From Copromyces sp. CBS 386.78 (Eukaryota > Ascomycota > Sordariomycetes > Sordariales > Sordariaceae), in the NCBI GenBank assembly GCA_030685235.1, contig MU839142.1:1-17960 (forward strand): a DNA stretch of 17,960 bases. The letters are read 5' to 3'. Numbering within the stretch: position 1 is the first letter of the stretch; every line of letters begins with the position of its first letter. Shown in pieces: positions 1 to 9,242 of this stretch. The notes beneath the pieces were generated by a model. That model saw only the letters and a program-made list of their open reading frames with translations, ran no database searches and was not told the origin of the DNA. A program made the translations under genes and the position numbers.

Positions 1-95
1 ACCCTAACCCTAACCCTAACCCTAACCCTAACCCTAACCCTAACCCTAACCCTAACCCTAACCCTAACCCTAACCCTAACCCTAACCCTAACCCT
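1..95. repeat. Terminal telomere array, (CCCTAA)n
   Basis: The window starts with 15 complete ACCCTA units plus ACCCT, with no mismatch, then changes abruptly to unique sequence. TTAGGG is the telomere repeat of most filamentous ascomycetes. CCCTAA reading 5' to 3' from the left edge is the orientation expected at the left end of a chromosome, so this is very probably a true chromosome end. Confidence 0.98.
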
Positions 96-1467
96 CGTCT
101 ATCACGTCTGGGATAAAGTAGGTAATTAATAACAATCTCAACACCAAAGGTTTATTTACTTACAAACGAAATTAATCTCGCTCAAGATTAACTTCTATCT
201 AGTTGCTATAGCTAGATTACTAGGGTTTCGTTGCAGGGGATAATTATAGGGGGAGAGAAAAGACAAGAGGAAAAAGATAGGGTACAAACTAGGCACAATA
301 ATTTCGAATTTACAATGCTCCGCAGTGGCAACATGTCTCCCCCACCTAAATTGGTAGGCATACATATGCCTGGCATCGGGTAGGAAAATGGCATATATGT
401 GCCTAAAAAGCGGTTTCCCGAAAACGAATTTCGCGAGATTATACGGTAGGGGACTCGGTTAGGGGTTAGAGGGTAGAAGGTATATACGCTCTATATACAA
501 ATGGAGGTGGCTAGACGCTTGATTGACTCTGCTGAAACCTTTGACAAATTCCTCCAAAACTTTAACAGCTTCTAGCTTATGTCACTCCCTAAAGCCTAGC
601 CACTAGACGTTGAGTGTGCTATAGTTACCCAACGAAGACATGCTGCGTAGGGGGTGGTTGAGGACTCGCCTAATGGAAGCTAACCCTTGGAAGCCAACCC
701 TTTAAAGCAGCTAAGGTACTAAGGGAGGCTACTTAAGACGGTAGAGACGCCGGGTATAGCACAAAAACCGGGGGCGGTGCGATTAATACAGCGTAAGGGG
801 GGAAGGCTGAGTCGGAGGAGACGGGGTATAGCGAAAAGTGCTGAGTGTTTTGCGAAGAGGTTTTCCTACTATGTATATCGAAGTCGCGTAGACTATAGTA
901 TCTTGCTACCGGCCTTTGGGGTCTGAAGCTATTATTTGGTGGAACGGCGTCGCGGGCGGCTCGTAGGTTTAGTACTAGTCGGGATCGCATCGAATTCAAA
1001 TGGCTTCTCGTTAAACCGATTGGAGAGGCGGCGACAAAGCTACGTATACAAGACACGGACAGGATTTCGAGCCAGGACATTTAAGGACGCGTTCGGCAGT
1101 TTTGAATTTGTGGCTAACGCGGGGCGCCGGGGACAAGCGAGAAAAGTGGACCGAACGGTAAGAAAGTTAAGGCCAGTTTGTTTCCGCTATAAGAAGTTAA
1201 CTAGTTAAGATTTTTGTAGTATTCGGGTCGCAGTAACGATATAACGCATTACTATTCTACTGCTCCTTTTTGCGTTCGTTAAAAAAACCTTATTTTTTAT
1301 GCACGCCCTGTAACCACCTACAATTACCTGTACTTACCTCAAATCTTCGATTTGACTAATTAGAAGGCTAGAATCTTCGAAATCCTTAATAGTAGTTCTT
1401 ACTACCAGACTGCTCGATTTTAAGCAGTAGTGCGGTAAGAATTACGGTTAAGTAATGGCCTAAGAAG
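96..1467. other. Subtelomeric non-coding DNA next to the telomere
   Basis: I see no convincing gene here. Frames on both strands are short and most lack a good start or coding character. The stretch around 730-1210 is the most GC-rich and is open on both strands (115 aa on the minus strand from an ATG at 1080; 90 aa on the plus strand from a TTG), but neither resembles a family I know. CpA and TpG are present at ordinary levels near the telomere, so this part is not heavily RIP-mutated. Small features include paired near-palindromes at 357-370 and 390-403, a telomere-like stretch near 458-472, and a perfect 7-bp stem with a 3-nt loop at 1339-1355. Confidence 0.6.
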
Positions 1468-1620
1468 GATGGCGATGATAAGAGTGGTGGTAATGATGAA
1501 AAGGATAGTGGCTGGGTGATGAAAAGGATGGTGGTGATGAAAAGGATAGTGGTGATGAAAAGGATGGTGGTAATGATGAAAAGGATGAAAGAGATAATAA
1601 AAAGGATGAAAGAGAAAGAA
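1468..1620. repeat. 18-bp minisatellite, unit GATGAAAAGGATRGTGGT
   Basis: Three clean 18-bp units lie at 1518-1535, 1536-1553 and 1554-1571, alternating G and A at one position. They are flanked by diverged units from about 1468 and on to about 1620. The unit is a multiple of three and reads Asp-Glu-Lys-Asp-Gly/Ser-Gly on the plus strand, in a frame open from 1509 to 1847 with no ATG before 1659. This could be the tail of a decayed repeat-containing gene. The low-complexity His/Pro/Phe frames on the other strand are by-products. Confidence 0.75.
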
Positions 1621-1658
1621 AGAAGAAAGGTAGAAAAGGAGGAGAGCCCCCGATTCCA

Positions 1659-2074
1659 ATGTTAAGCACCTCTTTCTATCTTGCAGCCAAAGTCTTGGCC
1701 TACCTTAACGCTACCTTAATATTGCAGGATTGCAGCTGCGGACCCTGCACGTTAACACGTTTATTTTCTAAAATCCCTAACGCGGACCCGAACAGGCCTT
1801 TAGGTAGGTGTCGGCCGCAGGGCTACATTGGTTTCCAAACCCGCTAAGGTCTCTTCAGCACATCTCGTCTCCTAGCGCTTTTCTAATGGTAAAGATCTCA
1901 CTCGTTTATTACCTTTTCAATGCTACGGTCACGTCCCCAGTTTCTAACCAACATTGCCACAACCAGATGGAATACCAACTGTATGTTCTTGTGGCATTTG
2001 CCTTCCCTTACTACGCTGGGTATCTTTCTATAGCTAACGCAGGACTTGGCTTCCAGCGTCCACCTTCGAAATAG
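1659..2074 (+). other. Open stretch after the minisatellite, no supportable gene
   Basis: A 62-codon plus-strand frame (1659-1847, ATG) continues the frame of the Asp/Lys/Gly minisatellite. It overlaps an 88-codon frame in another phase (1808-2074). The minus strand is also partly open (2110-1898). I recognise no domain and cannot choose between strands. A decayed subtelomeric gene with frameshifts is possible, and chance is equally possible. Confidence 0.2.
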
Positions 2075-2150
2075 TAGTAAACCGACGGTTGACCCGTATA
2101 CGAACGACACGGACCGTCCTGAGACTAAAACTCCTCGCCTATATCTTCCG

Positions 2151-2220
2151 ACGGGCTTCGAAGCCCACGACCTCTACGTCTTCTAACGGGCTTCGAAGCC
2201 TAAAACCTCCACGTTTTCTC
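2151..2220. repeat. 35-bp tandem repeat built on a palindrome
   Basis: Two head-to-tail units start at 2151 and 2186, a period of 35 bp. Both begin ACGGGCTTCGAAGCC. The first contains the perfect 14-bp palindrome GGGCTTCGAAGCCC (2153-2166). The second keeps a 12-bp version (2189-2200). The unit tails (CCTCTACGTCTTCT and CCTCCACGTTTTCT) have diverged. A further degenerate unit may lie just upstream. Confidence 0.75.
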
Positions 2221-2338
2221 GTCTGGCCTATATGTAGCCCGGGCTATATCTAACCGACATGTGTTAGGCGAAGGGTTCGATTTAGGAGCTTGGAGGCAGT
2301 CGGTCCTATGGCGAACTCTTGTCGGACTATCCAGGAGA

Positions 2339-2354
2339 TTAGGGTTAGGGTTAG
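2339..2354 (+). repeat. Interstitial telomere repeat, inverted relative to the end
   Basis: TTAGGGTTAGGGTTAG (16 bp) reads in the opposite orientation to the terminal array, where the plus strand reads CCCTAA. It is about 2.25 kb from the chromosome end. Confidence 0.8.
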
Positions 2355-2572
2355 ACCTGAGGGTGCAGGGGGCCGGTGAGAGGCCCCCGCCTGTGAATGT
2401 CAATTGAGCGCTTGCAAAACTCAAATGTTTAGATATTTCAAATAACACTTTATCAACACATGTAGCATCACCGGTCCCTCAAGTTTACATCTTGCCAGCT
2501 AGGCAAGCTTGGTTCTTGGCTCGAACTCCGATGTCAATTTGTGTGGCCCCACAAAGTCGAGTGGCTTGGCTT

Positions 2573-2597
2573 TGATTGGACTTTTTTGAGCCAATCA
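2573..2597 (+). promoter_or_regulatory. Inverted pair of CCAAT boxes upstream of the 397-aa gene
   Basis: TGATTGG (2573-2579) and CCAATCA (2591-2597) are exact reverse complements separated by 11 nt. They lie about 390 nt before the likely start codon at 2983. CCAAT boxes are the binding sites of the Hap/NF-Y complex in fungi. The role as a promoter element is inferred. The region from here to 2982 becomes C/T-rich towards the start codon, as fungal 5' leaders often do. Confidence 0.4.
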
Positions 2598-2982
2598 GCG
2601 TTTGCGCTTGAATTACCACTTACAAGGCTGACACAAGTGAGCTTGCGCAAGATCTTTACCAACCGACCGAAGTTCCAGCGGCCAAATCATCCGACAAATC
2701 CGGGCAGTGTATGCTGGCGCAAGCAGTGCCAAGCCACTGCACATTTTGCGGCCAACCTTCTGTTGGAAGTCCGTGCCCTTCCCATCCATTCATCTGCACG
2801 CCTTCCAGGGTATTTAGGCCGCCCTGCTTTCCGTTTCTCCTCACAACTCCAGAATCAAGCCCTTTTCGTTGTCGCCTTTTCCAGCCTCCGACACCTTCTC
2901 CCCACACCCACCACTCTTCCCAATTCTCTCACTCCTGTCGCAAAATCGCACCCTCGACATCGACATAGCCAACACCGCAGAA

Positions 2983-4176
2983 ATGTTGAAACAAAGCTAC
3001 ACAACACCAACAGCCAAGACGTTCAGGACGCATGCTCTCCAATGCTGGCCTGAGCCCCAGACAACACAAGACTCCGGTCTGGCCTGCCTTGTGGTTGTCG
3101 TCCGGCATCTTCTAAGCTGCTTTCCGCGCCTACTGCGCTACGACATTGCGACAAGCCACGAACGTACCCTGGCCGGCTTCCTACAAGACGATCCAAAGCT
3201 TGTCTTCGAGACCTTACGTGGAGTTTTCGATCAGAAGAAGCCCATGATGTTCGAAAGCCTGATTGAGCAGTCTCCAATGACGGGCATGCTACAAGCTCAT
3301 CCCTGTTTTTGTCTCGGCTACGACTGCGAAGATCCAAGCCAAATAAGTCCCCGAAGCCAGACCCATTCCCTTCAGCCAGGTACGGGTTTTGAGTGGGACG
3401 GCACCGGGAAGCTCGCGGAGCACGTCGCGCAGAACGCCGAAACCCTCTTCCTCAAGGAGACAGAGCTCAATGTGATCGGGTGGATCACAAACCGCAAGCG
3501 TCCTATAATGATTCGGCTCAAGTACACCAGCAAGAATCCCCACATGCGGTTTGATTCCCATCTGCGGTCCTTCTCGCTCCGCAACAAGTCCAGTCTCCGA
3601 GATTATTCCCGCTACTATGCAGTGGCTGTGATCAAGCTCGGCCGCTCTGACGACGACGTCGATAGCTTGCGCCTGTACGATGAATATGGCAACCCTCTGG
3701 AACACTCCAGAAATTTGGACAAGATCGCTGCCCCCTGGTCAGACCACTGGGCCATCGAGGACGAAGGAGAGTACATGATTTACTACGTTCGCAACGACAG
3801 TCCCATCATTCCTCCATCTGAGCCGCTGGTCACTGCCTCGCCACCGGGAAGGGCAGCTCTAATCGAAAAGAGTTTGCGAGCGTTCCAGGCTTCGCAAAAG
3901 GCTGAGATTCCGTTGCAGCTGCCGTCCAATGCGCAACCCTCTCGTGTGGCGCAAAACAAGGAACAGATAGACCGAAAGCTGTCTGCAGCTCTCCCAGCTT
4001 CGGAATCCGTTCCTTCCCACTCGAGCTGGGGCCCCGAAAAGGACAAGAAGGTCACCGAGCAACCTCCGATATTCGATGAGGATGACGAAGAGGAACAAGA
4101 ACAAGGAACCGACGGGGCAACGGATATGTCCGCAATGAGTCAGATGCTTCGCGCCGCAAAGAGACGTAGGGCCTAG
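2983..4176 (+). CDS. Subtelomeric protein of unknown function, 397 aa, acidic C-terminal region
   Basis: I do not recognise this family with confidence. I chose the ATG at 2983 because it is the first ATG of the frame and has an A at -3; the frame stays open upstream to 2869 only through non-ATG codons and a C/T-rich leader. Residues 27-55 (QTTQDSGLACLVVVVRHLLS onward) form a hydrophobic stretch. Residues 205-270 look like a compact beta-rich domain (YYAVAVIKLG, LRLYDEYGNPL, EYMIYYVRND). That pattern faintly recalls the C-terminal half of ubiquitin-specific-protease-like folds, but I see no Cys/His catalytic boxes, so this is only a suggestion. Residues 285-360 look disordered. Residues 361-375 are strongly acidic (DEDDEEEQEQ) and the protein ends in KRRRA, possibly a nuclear signal. 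No intron is needed. It lies about 640 nt upstream of the zinc-knuckle gene on the same strand. The frame is intact although the gene is 3 kb from a telomere. Confidence 0.8.
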   Translation: MLKQSYTTPTAKTFRTHALQCWPEPQTTQDSGLACLVVVVRHLLSCFPRLLRYDIATSHERTLAGFLQDDPKLVFETLRGVFDQKKPMMFESLIEQSPMTGMLQAHPCFCLGYDCEDPSQISPRSQTHSLQPGTGFEWDGTGKLAEHVAQNAETLFLKETELNVIGWITNRKRPIMIRLKYTSKNPHMRFDSHLRSFSLRNKSSLRDYSRYYAVAVIKLGRSDDDVDSLRLYDEYGNPLEHSRNLDKIAAPWSDHWAIEDEGEYMIYYVRNDSPIIPPSEPLVTASPPGRAALIEKSLRAFQASQKAEIPLQLPSNAQPSRVAQNKEQIDRKLSAALPASESVPSHSSWGPEKDKKVTEQPPIFDEDDEEEQEQGTDGATDMSAMSQMLRAAKRRRA

Positions 4177-4819
4177 AAACAGCATAGGAGGCAAAGACAG
4201 TCGTGGACACTAGCGGCGGTACATGTCTACACACTTGTCGAAGTTCAAAATGAAGGCCATAATGGGTTTGGAAGGAAAAGAGATGCCAAGGTACCCGTAC
4301 ACAAGTCAGATACGAGTCTGTTCAAAGGTTATACACTCTAGGTAGCTTGGTACATAGCAAGATACATGTTGTCCTAAATCACTCGTGCTCTCTCTAAAGT
4401 CTAACGTGGATGTTGACCTGCAAACCATCGTAATCTGAATACCTTACGGTACTCAAGTTTCCTTTACTGCTTAATTTACATCATGTCATTTCGAGATTGT
4501 CCACTGCTGCCGATCACTGTCTAAACTTCTTTTCCACAAGTACTTGCAGAGGTAGACAAGGGAGCGGTGGCTTTCACTTGGTGGCTGTGGGTGGGTCCTG
4601 CAGTGAAGGGGAAACGAATTTTGGTATACGGCCGGCACAGCAAGCGCGGCACTGCAGGAGCAAACGCAAATTCAATGCTGCCTCACATTTTGCATTCGAT
4701 TTGATTTTCTCCCTTTTCAACCAACAACCCCGCAATCGGTAAGAGCATCACCATCATCACACCCTTCCGCTTCCCTTCCGGAAATACTGATATCTGTGAC
4801 GCCTTGTAGTGTATCCAAC
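4177..4819. other. Intergenic region between the two forward genes
   Basis: This holds the 3' flank of the 397-aa gene and the promoter and leader of the zinc-knuckle gene. I find no reading frame with an ATG and coding character. A C/T-rich tract at 4762-4780 lies about 40 nt before the start codon at 4820, typical of fungal leaders. No clear TATA box was found. Confidence 0.5.
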
Positions 4820-6685
4820 ATGAATCGCAACAATCGCGACAATCGCCACCGGTCTCGCGACCGCCACCGAGACAGAAGCCATCAGCGCCAAAGGAGCCCT
4901 CGCAGGCGCTCCTTTAGCCCGCATCGGAGCAGCCTCAGCCTCAACCAGCGTCACAGCAGCTCCCGTCCGAACCCCCGACAGGGTGCTGGCTCTAGCTTGA
5001 ATGCAAGCACCCAGGCCCGGATCCGAATGTACGCGGAGCAACACGCATTCAGGGCTCTGACGGTCCACGACGTGGTGCGTGACGTTAGCGCGCCGCGTCA
5101 GGAGGACTACGTCTTCCCAAGCCTAGACTACCATCGGGAGGTTACCCACGAGCCCAGGCAGGGAAAATACAATCCTGACTTGCTCGAGCGCACTAACTAC
5201 AGAGCGACGCCGTCACTGAATTGGATTAGTGAGACCGGCAAACACGGAGAGTACTACATCAAGGGCACGGTGACAAAGGATGGCCTCGAAGGCTTGACCA
5301 ACACGCTGAAATCTTTAGCAACCGACCGTGACATTAACGGCACGACCTTCAATATGAGGGTGCAATTCCTCACTGCCAATGATGGCGAGAGGCATTACGA
5401 TCAAGTCGACTCGGCATATCAAGCAACTCGACAAGCACTGCGCCGAGATGCAGCAAGCCAAGGCCAGCATCGAGGCCGATCTACCGCCCGCACCACGTTG
5501 CCGTCGAACCGACCGGCGCCCGACAGACGGCCTATCGAGGCAGAAGAAGACGCCGCGCCGCCGCAGACACAGGACGGCCCCGAGCCGGAAGTTCGCCCTC
5601 AGTGCGGTAACTGCAAGCAGGTCGGCCACGTTTTGGTTGACTGTGTCATTGCCAGCCTAAAGGATGGTTTCGTCCACGGTTGCCCGATTTGCAACACTTT
5701 GAGCCACCCGCTCGACGACTGCCCCGCGCGTCACATGGACAAGAGGCAACGTGACTCCCAAATCCTCCCTCTCGTGTGGAACAGGAGGTTCAACAAGCCG
5801 ATGATTTTCACCCACACATACAACTGGCCCTATGTTGTTGCCAAGGCTATCATGGCCATGCTCCATAAAGAGGCAAGCGTCGACGAAATTTCGGAGAAAC
5901 TGGCGCCACCGGCGAACATGTACCCGTGGACTCCCAAGTTTACCATGGAGATCATGAAGACTTCCCCAGCGGAACTGCTAGCTGAACAGGGATCTATCCA
6001 TCCTCGCGAATTCGACCATCAAAGGAACCACATTGCGCTACTGCCCAAAGATTTCTTTTATGCCGACATGGGCTCGTTCGTGGATGTCATGGAAAAGTAT
6101 GGGGACAAAGAATGGCAGGTCCCGTTGCCGCTGACTCAAAAACAGAGAAGGGAGCTAGCCAACCGGGACGACTACATGAACAAGAAGGTCCGAGGTCTGT
6201 TAGATCACCACGGTCTGCTTCCATCGATTGCCGAGACTGCCGACCGCGGCACCGAGCTCATCAAGCAGGAGGAACAAGAAGACGATAACAAATTCGACTT
6301 TTTGACCAAGTTCGACAAGATCAAGGAGAATGCGCGCAAGGCCATCGGGCCTTCTCTTGAGCTGCCGCCACACTTCGAACCTTTCGGGGTTGAAGTTAGA
6401 AGAGTGCAAGACGCTCAGCGCGTTGACTACGTCGAGGTAGAAGATACGCCTGACGGCTATCGATGGACCGACATTGGGGGCTTCTATGTCAGCTCAACAT
6501 GGAAGGAGGACCATGTCAGATACGTTACCGTCGACGAAGAAGGCGACTGGTGGGCTGATTGGGTTGTTCGGCAATACGTTCACTTGCCCGAGCAAGAGTT
6601 CAACCAGCTGCCCCGGGGAGACGCCGTACCCAACAAGGTCAAGCGCATGGCATTAGCCACGATTGATGGGATCCTGAGACTGTAG
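4820..6685 (+). CDS. RS-rich protein with two CCHC zinc knuckles, 621 aa
   Basis: The start is the ATG at 4820 (A at -3); the frame extends eight codons further upstream only through a GTG. Residues 1-52 are rich in Arg, Ser, His and Asn with RS/RD dipeptides (RSRDRHRDRSHQRQRSPRRR), like SR-type RNA-binding tails. Residues 90-205 look folded. Residues 207-260 look disordered. Two perfect C-x2-C-x4-H-x4-C knuckles follow: C262/C265/H270/C275 and C288/C291/H296/C301 (DNA 5603-5722). Such knuckles bind single-stranded nucleic acid in Gag-like and RNA-processing proteins. The larger C-terminal half (302-621) is Trp/Tyr-rich and unfamiliar to me; it has an acidic patch at 484-489 (EEQEDD) and a Trp-rich segment near 549-581. 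I see no protease, reverse-transcriptase or integrase motif, so it is not a complete retroelement. The stop is a lone TAG with 103 more open codons in frame behind it. RNA binding is inferred. Confidence 0.85.
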   Translation: MNRNNRDNRHRSRDRHRDRSHQRQRSPRRRSFSPHRSSLSLNQRHSSSRPNPRQGAGSSLNASTQARIRMYAEQHAFRALTVHDVVRDVSAPRQEDYVFPSLDYHREVTHEPRQGKYNPDLLERTNYRATPSLNWISETGKHGEYYIKGTVTKDGLEGLTNTLKSLATDRDINGTTFNMRVQFLTANDGERHYDQVDSAYQATRQALRRDAASQGQHRGRSTARTTLPSNRPAPDRRPIEAEEDAAPPQTQDGPEPEVRPQCGNCKQVGHVLVDCVIASLKDGFVHGCPICNTLSHPLDDCPARHMDKRQRDSQILPLVWNRRFNKPMIFTHTYNWPYVVAKAIMAMLHKEASVDEISEKLAPPANMYPWTPKFTMEIMKTSPAELLAEQGSIHPREFDHQRNHIALLPKDFFYADMGSFVDVMEKYGDKEWQVPLPLTQKQRRELANRDDYMNKKVRGLLDHHGLLPSIAETADRGTELIKQEEQEDDNKFDFLTKFDKIKENARKAIGPSLELPPHFEPFGVEVRRVQDAQRVDYVEVEDTPDGYRWTDIGGFYVSSTWKEDHVRYVTVDEEGDWWADWVVRQYVHLPEQEFNQLPRGDAVPNKVKRMALATIDGILRL

Positions 6686-6715
6686 AGACAAGGTAAGCTC
6701 CCGGCGCGTTCGGCT

Positions 6716-6997
6716 ATGTCCAGAAAACGACAAAAAGATTCCGCGCCAACCAAGAGTGGTCTGGCCGCACCGGCAGCAATGTCGGGACCTGCTACCGCTG
6801 GGCTCGGGTTCTTGGCTAATAATTTCCTCACTAACCAGCTCAAAGAGAACCAGCTAGCCCCCGCTACTACGGTTGATGAATACGGGGACAGTGTTATGGT
6901 AGATGCTATTGCTAGTCCCGAGCTAGATGTGGACATCAATCTTCAAGCCGGGGAATCAAAGGGAGGCGAGATTGGAGATGAGATTGACTGGACATGA
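6716..6997 (+). CDS. 93-aa frame, in phase with the zinc-knuckle gene behind a TAG
   Basis: This frame starts at an ATG 30 nt after the upstream stop, in exactly the same reading frame. No stop other than the TAG at 6683-6685 lies between 4820 and 6997. The product is low-complexity: a basic start (MSRKRQKDSAP), an Ala/Gly-rich middle and an acidic end (GDEIDWT). It may be the real C-terminus of the upstream protein, cut off by a CAG-to-TAG change, joined by readthrough, or absent in a shorter isoform. An independent small gene seems less likely because there is almost no room for a promoter. No splice pair that would remove the TAG was obvious; a GTAAGC at 6692 lies after the stop. The frame ends inside a 29-bp direct repeat. 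Confidence 0.45.
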   Translation: MSRKRQKDSAPTKSGLAAPAAMSGPATAGLGFLANNFLTNQLKENQLAPATTVDEYGDSVMVDAIASPELDVDINLQAGESKGGEIGDEIDWT

Positions 6998-7028
6998 TGA
7001 TTGGAGATGGGATTGACTGGACATGATG
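6971..7028. repeat. 29-bp direct tandem duplication
   Basis: Units 6971-6999 and 7000-7028 differ at one base (A/G at the eleventh position of the unit). The first unit carries the last codons and stop of the 93-aa frame, so the duplication adds a non-coding copy of the gene's end. Confidence 0.9.
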
Positions 7029-7680
7029 ACTGGAACACAGCGGAACACGGCCTCTTGATGAGGGGGTAAATGCTAGGGCGATCGGACGGGAGGGCAAGCA
7101 AGGGCTAGATTATCATTGAATTGAATCGTTCGGTGCTTGTCGTATTTGTGTTCTTCCATGCTTCCAAGGTACAGATGCAATGTCGACGTAGTAAGCGATA
7201 TGTTTTATATACATCAATAGTGACATGTTTGTCGACGTGCAATTAGACTTTGTAATCCGCATCCGATGTGACCCTAGCCCTTGCATCCCCACTGCAACAT
7301 AACTTCTTCTCCTTCAATAGGGCCCTAAAGTACTTTGTAGGTACCTTAGCTTTGACATTCCGTGTTCTAATCTGTAACAGTCATTGGCTTATAGCTCTGC
7401 TTTCTGTCGTTGCCCTGGTTCGGATATCGGCGTTTATGCACTCAAGCGGAAGTGGAATGTGGCGTCAGTGCTGCCCCTGGCAGAAGCTTTCTTACATCCG
7501 TCCTTTCACAACGTTTATATAACTTGGTCGTCGTATAGTTGCGCAAGGTTGTAACGGATTCATGAGGGACAACGGGTACTACCGGACTTTGGTCTTTCGT
7601 TTTCTCGGGTTTTATTATCTCAGCGCTCAGACCACCTTAAGCTCCCGGGCCCACTATTTCTATTTCCGTTACCGCACATT
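7029..7680. other. Intergenic region before the AT-rich block
   Basis: No gene can be supported. An 84-codon plus-strand frame (7268-7522) begins with GTG and has no coding features. The nonamer TGTCGACGT occurs twice, at 7181-7189 and 7230-7238. Base composition is mixed and drops to AT-rich near 7680. Confidence 0.5.
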
Positions 7681-8080
7681 TAATATTTTATCGATATATT
7701 GATTTGAAATTCCTTTTTGGGCAATATTTGACCCTCTGCTCAAGGAGGTCTAAGTGTACAATTCGATTTAAATCGCGTAGACCTTTAGAATCTCGCCCAA
7801 CAACCAATATTAATACTATAACTTAATTAAAATACGTTGTATTACAATTATTTTAATATAATTATAGTCGCGTAAACGAATTCTATTCAACGGTATTAAT
7901 CTTTTTATTATTAAACTAGAAGACGAGTTTTAAAACGAAGACGCGTAATCTATCCGTAGTTTACCTATATACCTTTAATATTATCGGAATTACTCTTAAT
8001 AAAGATAATTTTAATACTAACGTACTTCTTTAATAGTCGGCGAATTTTCTAGTCTTTCTTCTACTCCTTTGACTATTTAA

Positions 8081-8750
8081 CCCCCGGAATATTTACGAAA
8101 GCCCGAATAATTAGAATAATTAGAATATAAGGACGATGATTTTAATTCCGATAATTCTGATTCTAATTAAGAGGATTTTAATAATAATGATTATAATATT
8201 GTTTAGGAAATTTAGAATTTCTTTACGCGCTTCTAAACTAGGTTTTATATATATATAAATATAATAATAAATTAAATTAGGGTCGAGAAGTTAAAGAAAT
8301 ATAATTTTAAAATCTTTATATACTAATTTATAAAGTTTGGTCGTAATATTACGTAATTTCTAAAAATTATATAATAAAAGAGTATCAAAGACCGTTTTAA
8401 TATTTATAGTATTGTTTTTACTTATTTATAAAATAGTTTAAATTATTATACTTTTATACTATATAATAAGATATAGTTATTATTTAAAGAATTTTCTTTT
8501 AATTAATTCGAAGTTGAAAAGGTTTATTAGGGGGAAGAGTAAACTAATATTATAGATTTGAATAATTCCTTTTAATTAGAAAATACTTTTAAGTATATTT
8601 AGCTATTGTTTAAATCTACTACTCCCAATCTAATTGAATTAATAAACTAATTTATAGATAATTAGGTTAGTATAAAGAGGATTATATAGATTGGAAATAG
8701 AATTAATTAAGTGTTATATAATTTAGAAATATAAAATATATTGAAGGAAT
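8081..8750 (+). pseudogene. RIP-decayed coding remnant A, family not identified
   Basis: Reading from 8081 in one frame gives about 220 codons interrupted by 23 stops, all TAA or TAG and none TGA. That is what RIP does to CAA, CAG and TGG codons. The start reads PPEYLRKPE and leads into an Asp/Asn-rich stretch (about 8132-8197), a typical linker composition. The rest looks like a diverged alpha-helical protein. I considered fungal tyrosine recombinases (DUF3435) and transposase families but found no diagnostic motif. It is probably part of the same former element as the remnants downstream. Confidence 0.5.
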
Positions 8751-9242
8751 TAATATTAATAAAGATTATTATAATTATATTATTCTTATTACCTCTATTC
8801 TAATATCTAGTTACGTTGAAAAAACTAGTATATTCCTTCGTCGTATCCTTAGCCTTTATTTATTAGTAATTAGAATATTTAAAAGGGTTATTTAGAATAA
8901 ATAAAATGTAATTTTAAACGAGTAACTTATAATTCTAATAACGTTATTATATACAATAATTTTAATTATAAAAATATTATTTGTAAGTTAGCTAGAAGAA
9001 AATAAGATTAAATAATTAATTTTACAACGGCTAGCTTGATAGTATGCCTAGAATTATACGGCCCTCTTCTTTAATCCTTTTTTAATAGGATAAAGAAATT
9101 CATATATAAAATAGTAGTAAATTATATCTTTTTAAGGCGTAAAAGTACTAATATTATTATATATTAATTAATAAATTTCGTTTTTAAATTTTTATTTTTT
9201 CGTATAAATAATAATATTACAATAATTCGGTTAATAATAAAA

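Noticed and set aside
1420..1669. Minus-strand His/Pro/Phe-rich frames
   Set aside because: They are simple translations of the 18-bp minisatellite in the other direction.
2541..3053. 170-codon plus-strand frame overlapping the start of the 397-aa gene
   Set aside because: It begins at GTG, runs through the promoter-like and C/T-rich leader region, and overlaps a better-supported gene in another phase.
4820..6685. Gag protein of a complete LTR or LINE retroelement
   Set aside because: Zinc knuckles are present, but no reverse transcriptase, RNase H, integrase or flanking long terminal repeats are visible nearby.
7268..7522. 84-codon plus-strand frame
   Set aside because: It starts at GTG, has no recognisable domain or coding bias, and borders the AT-rich block.
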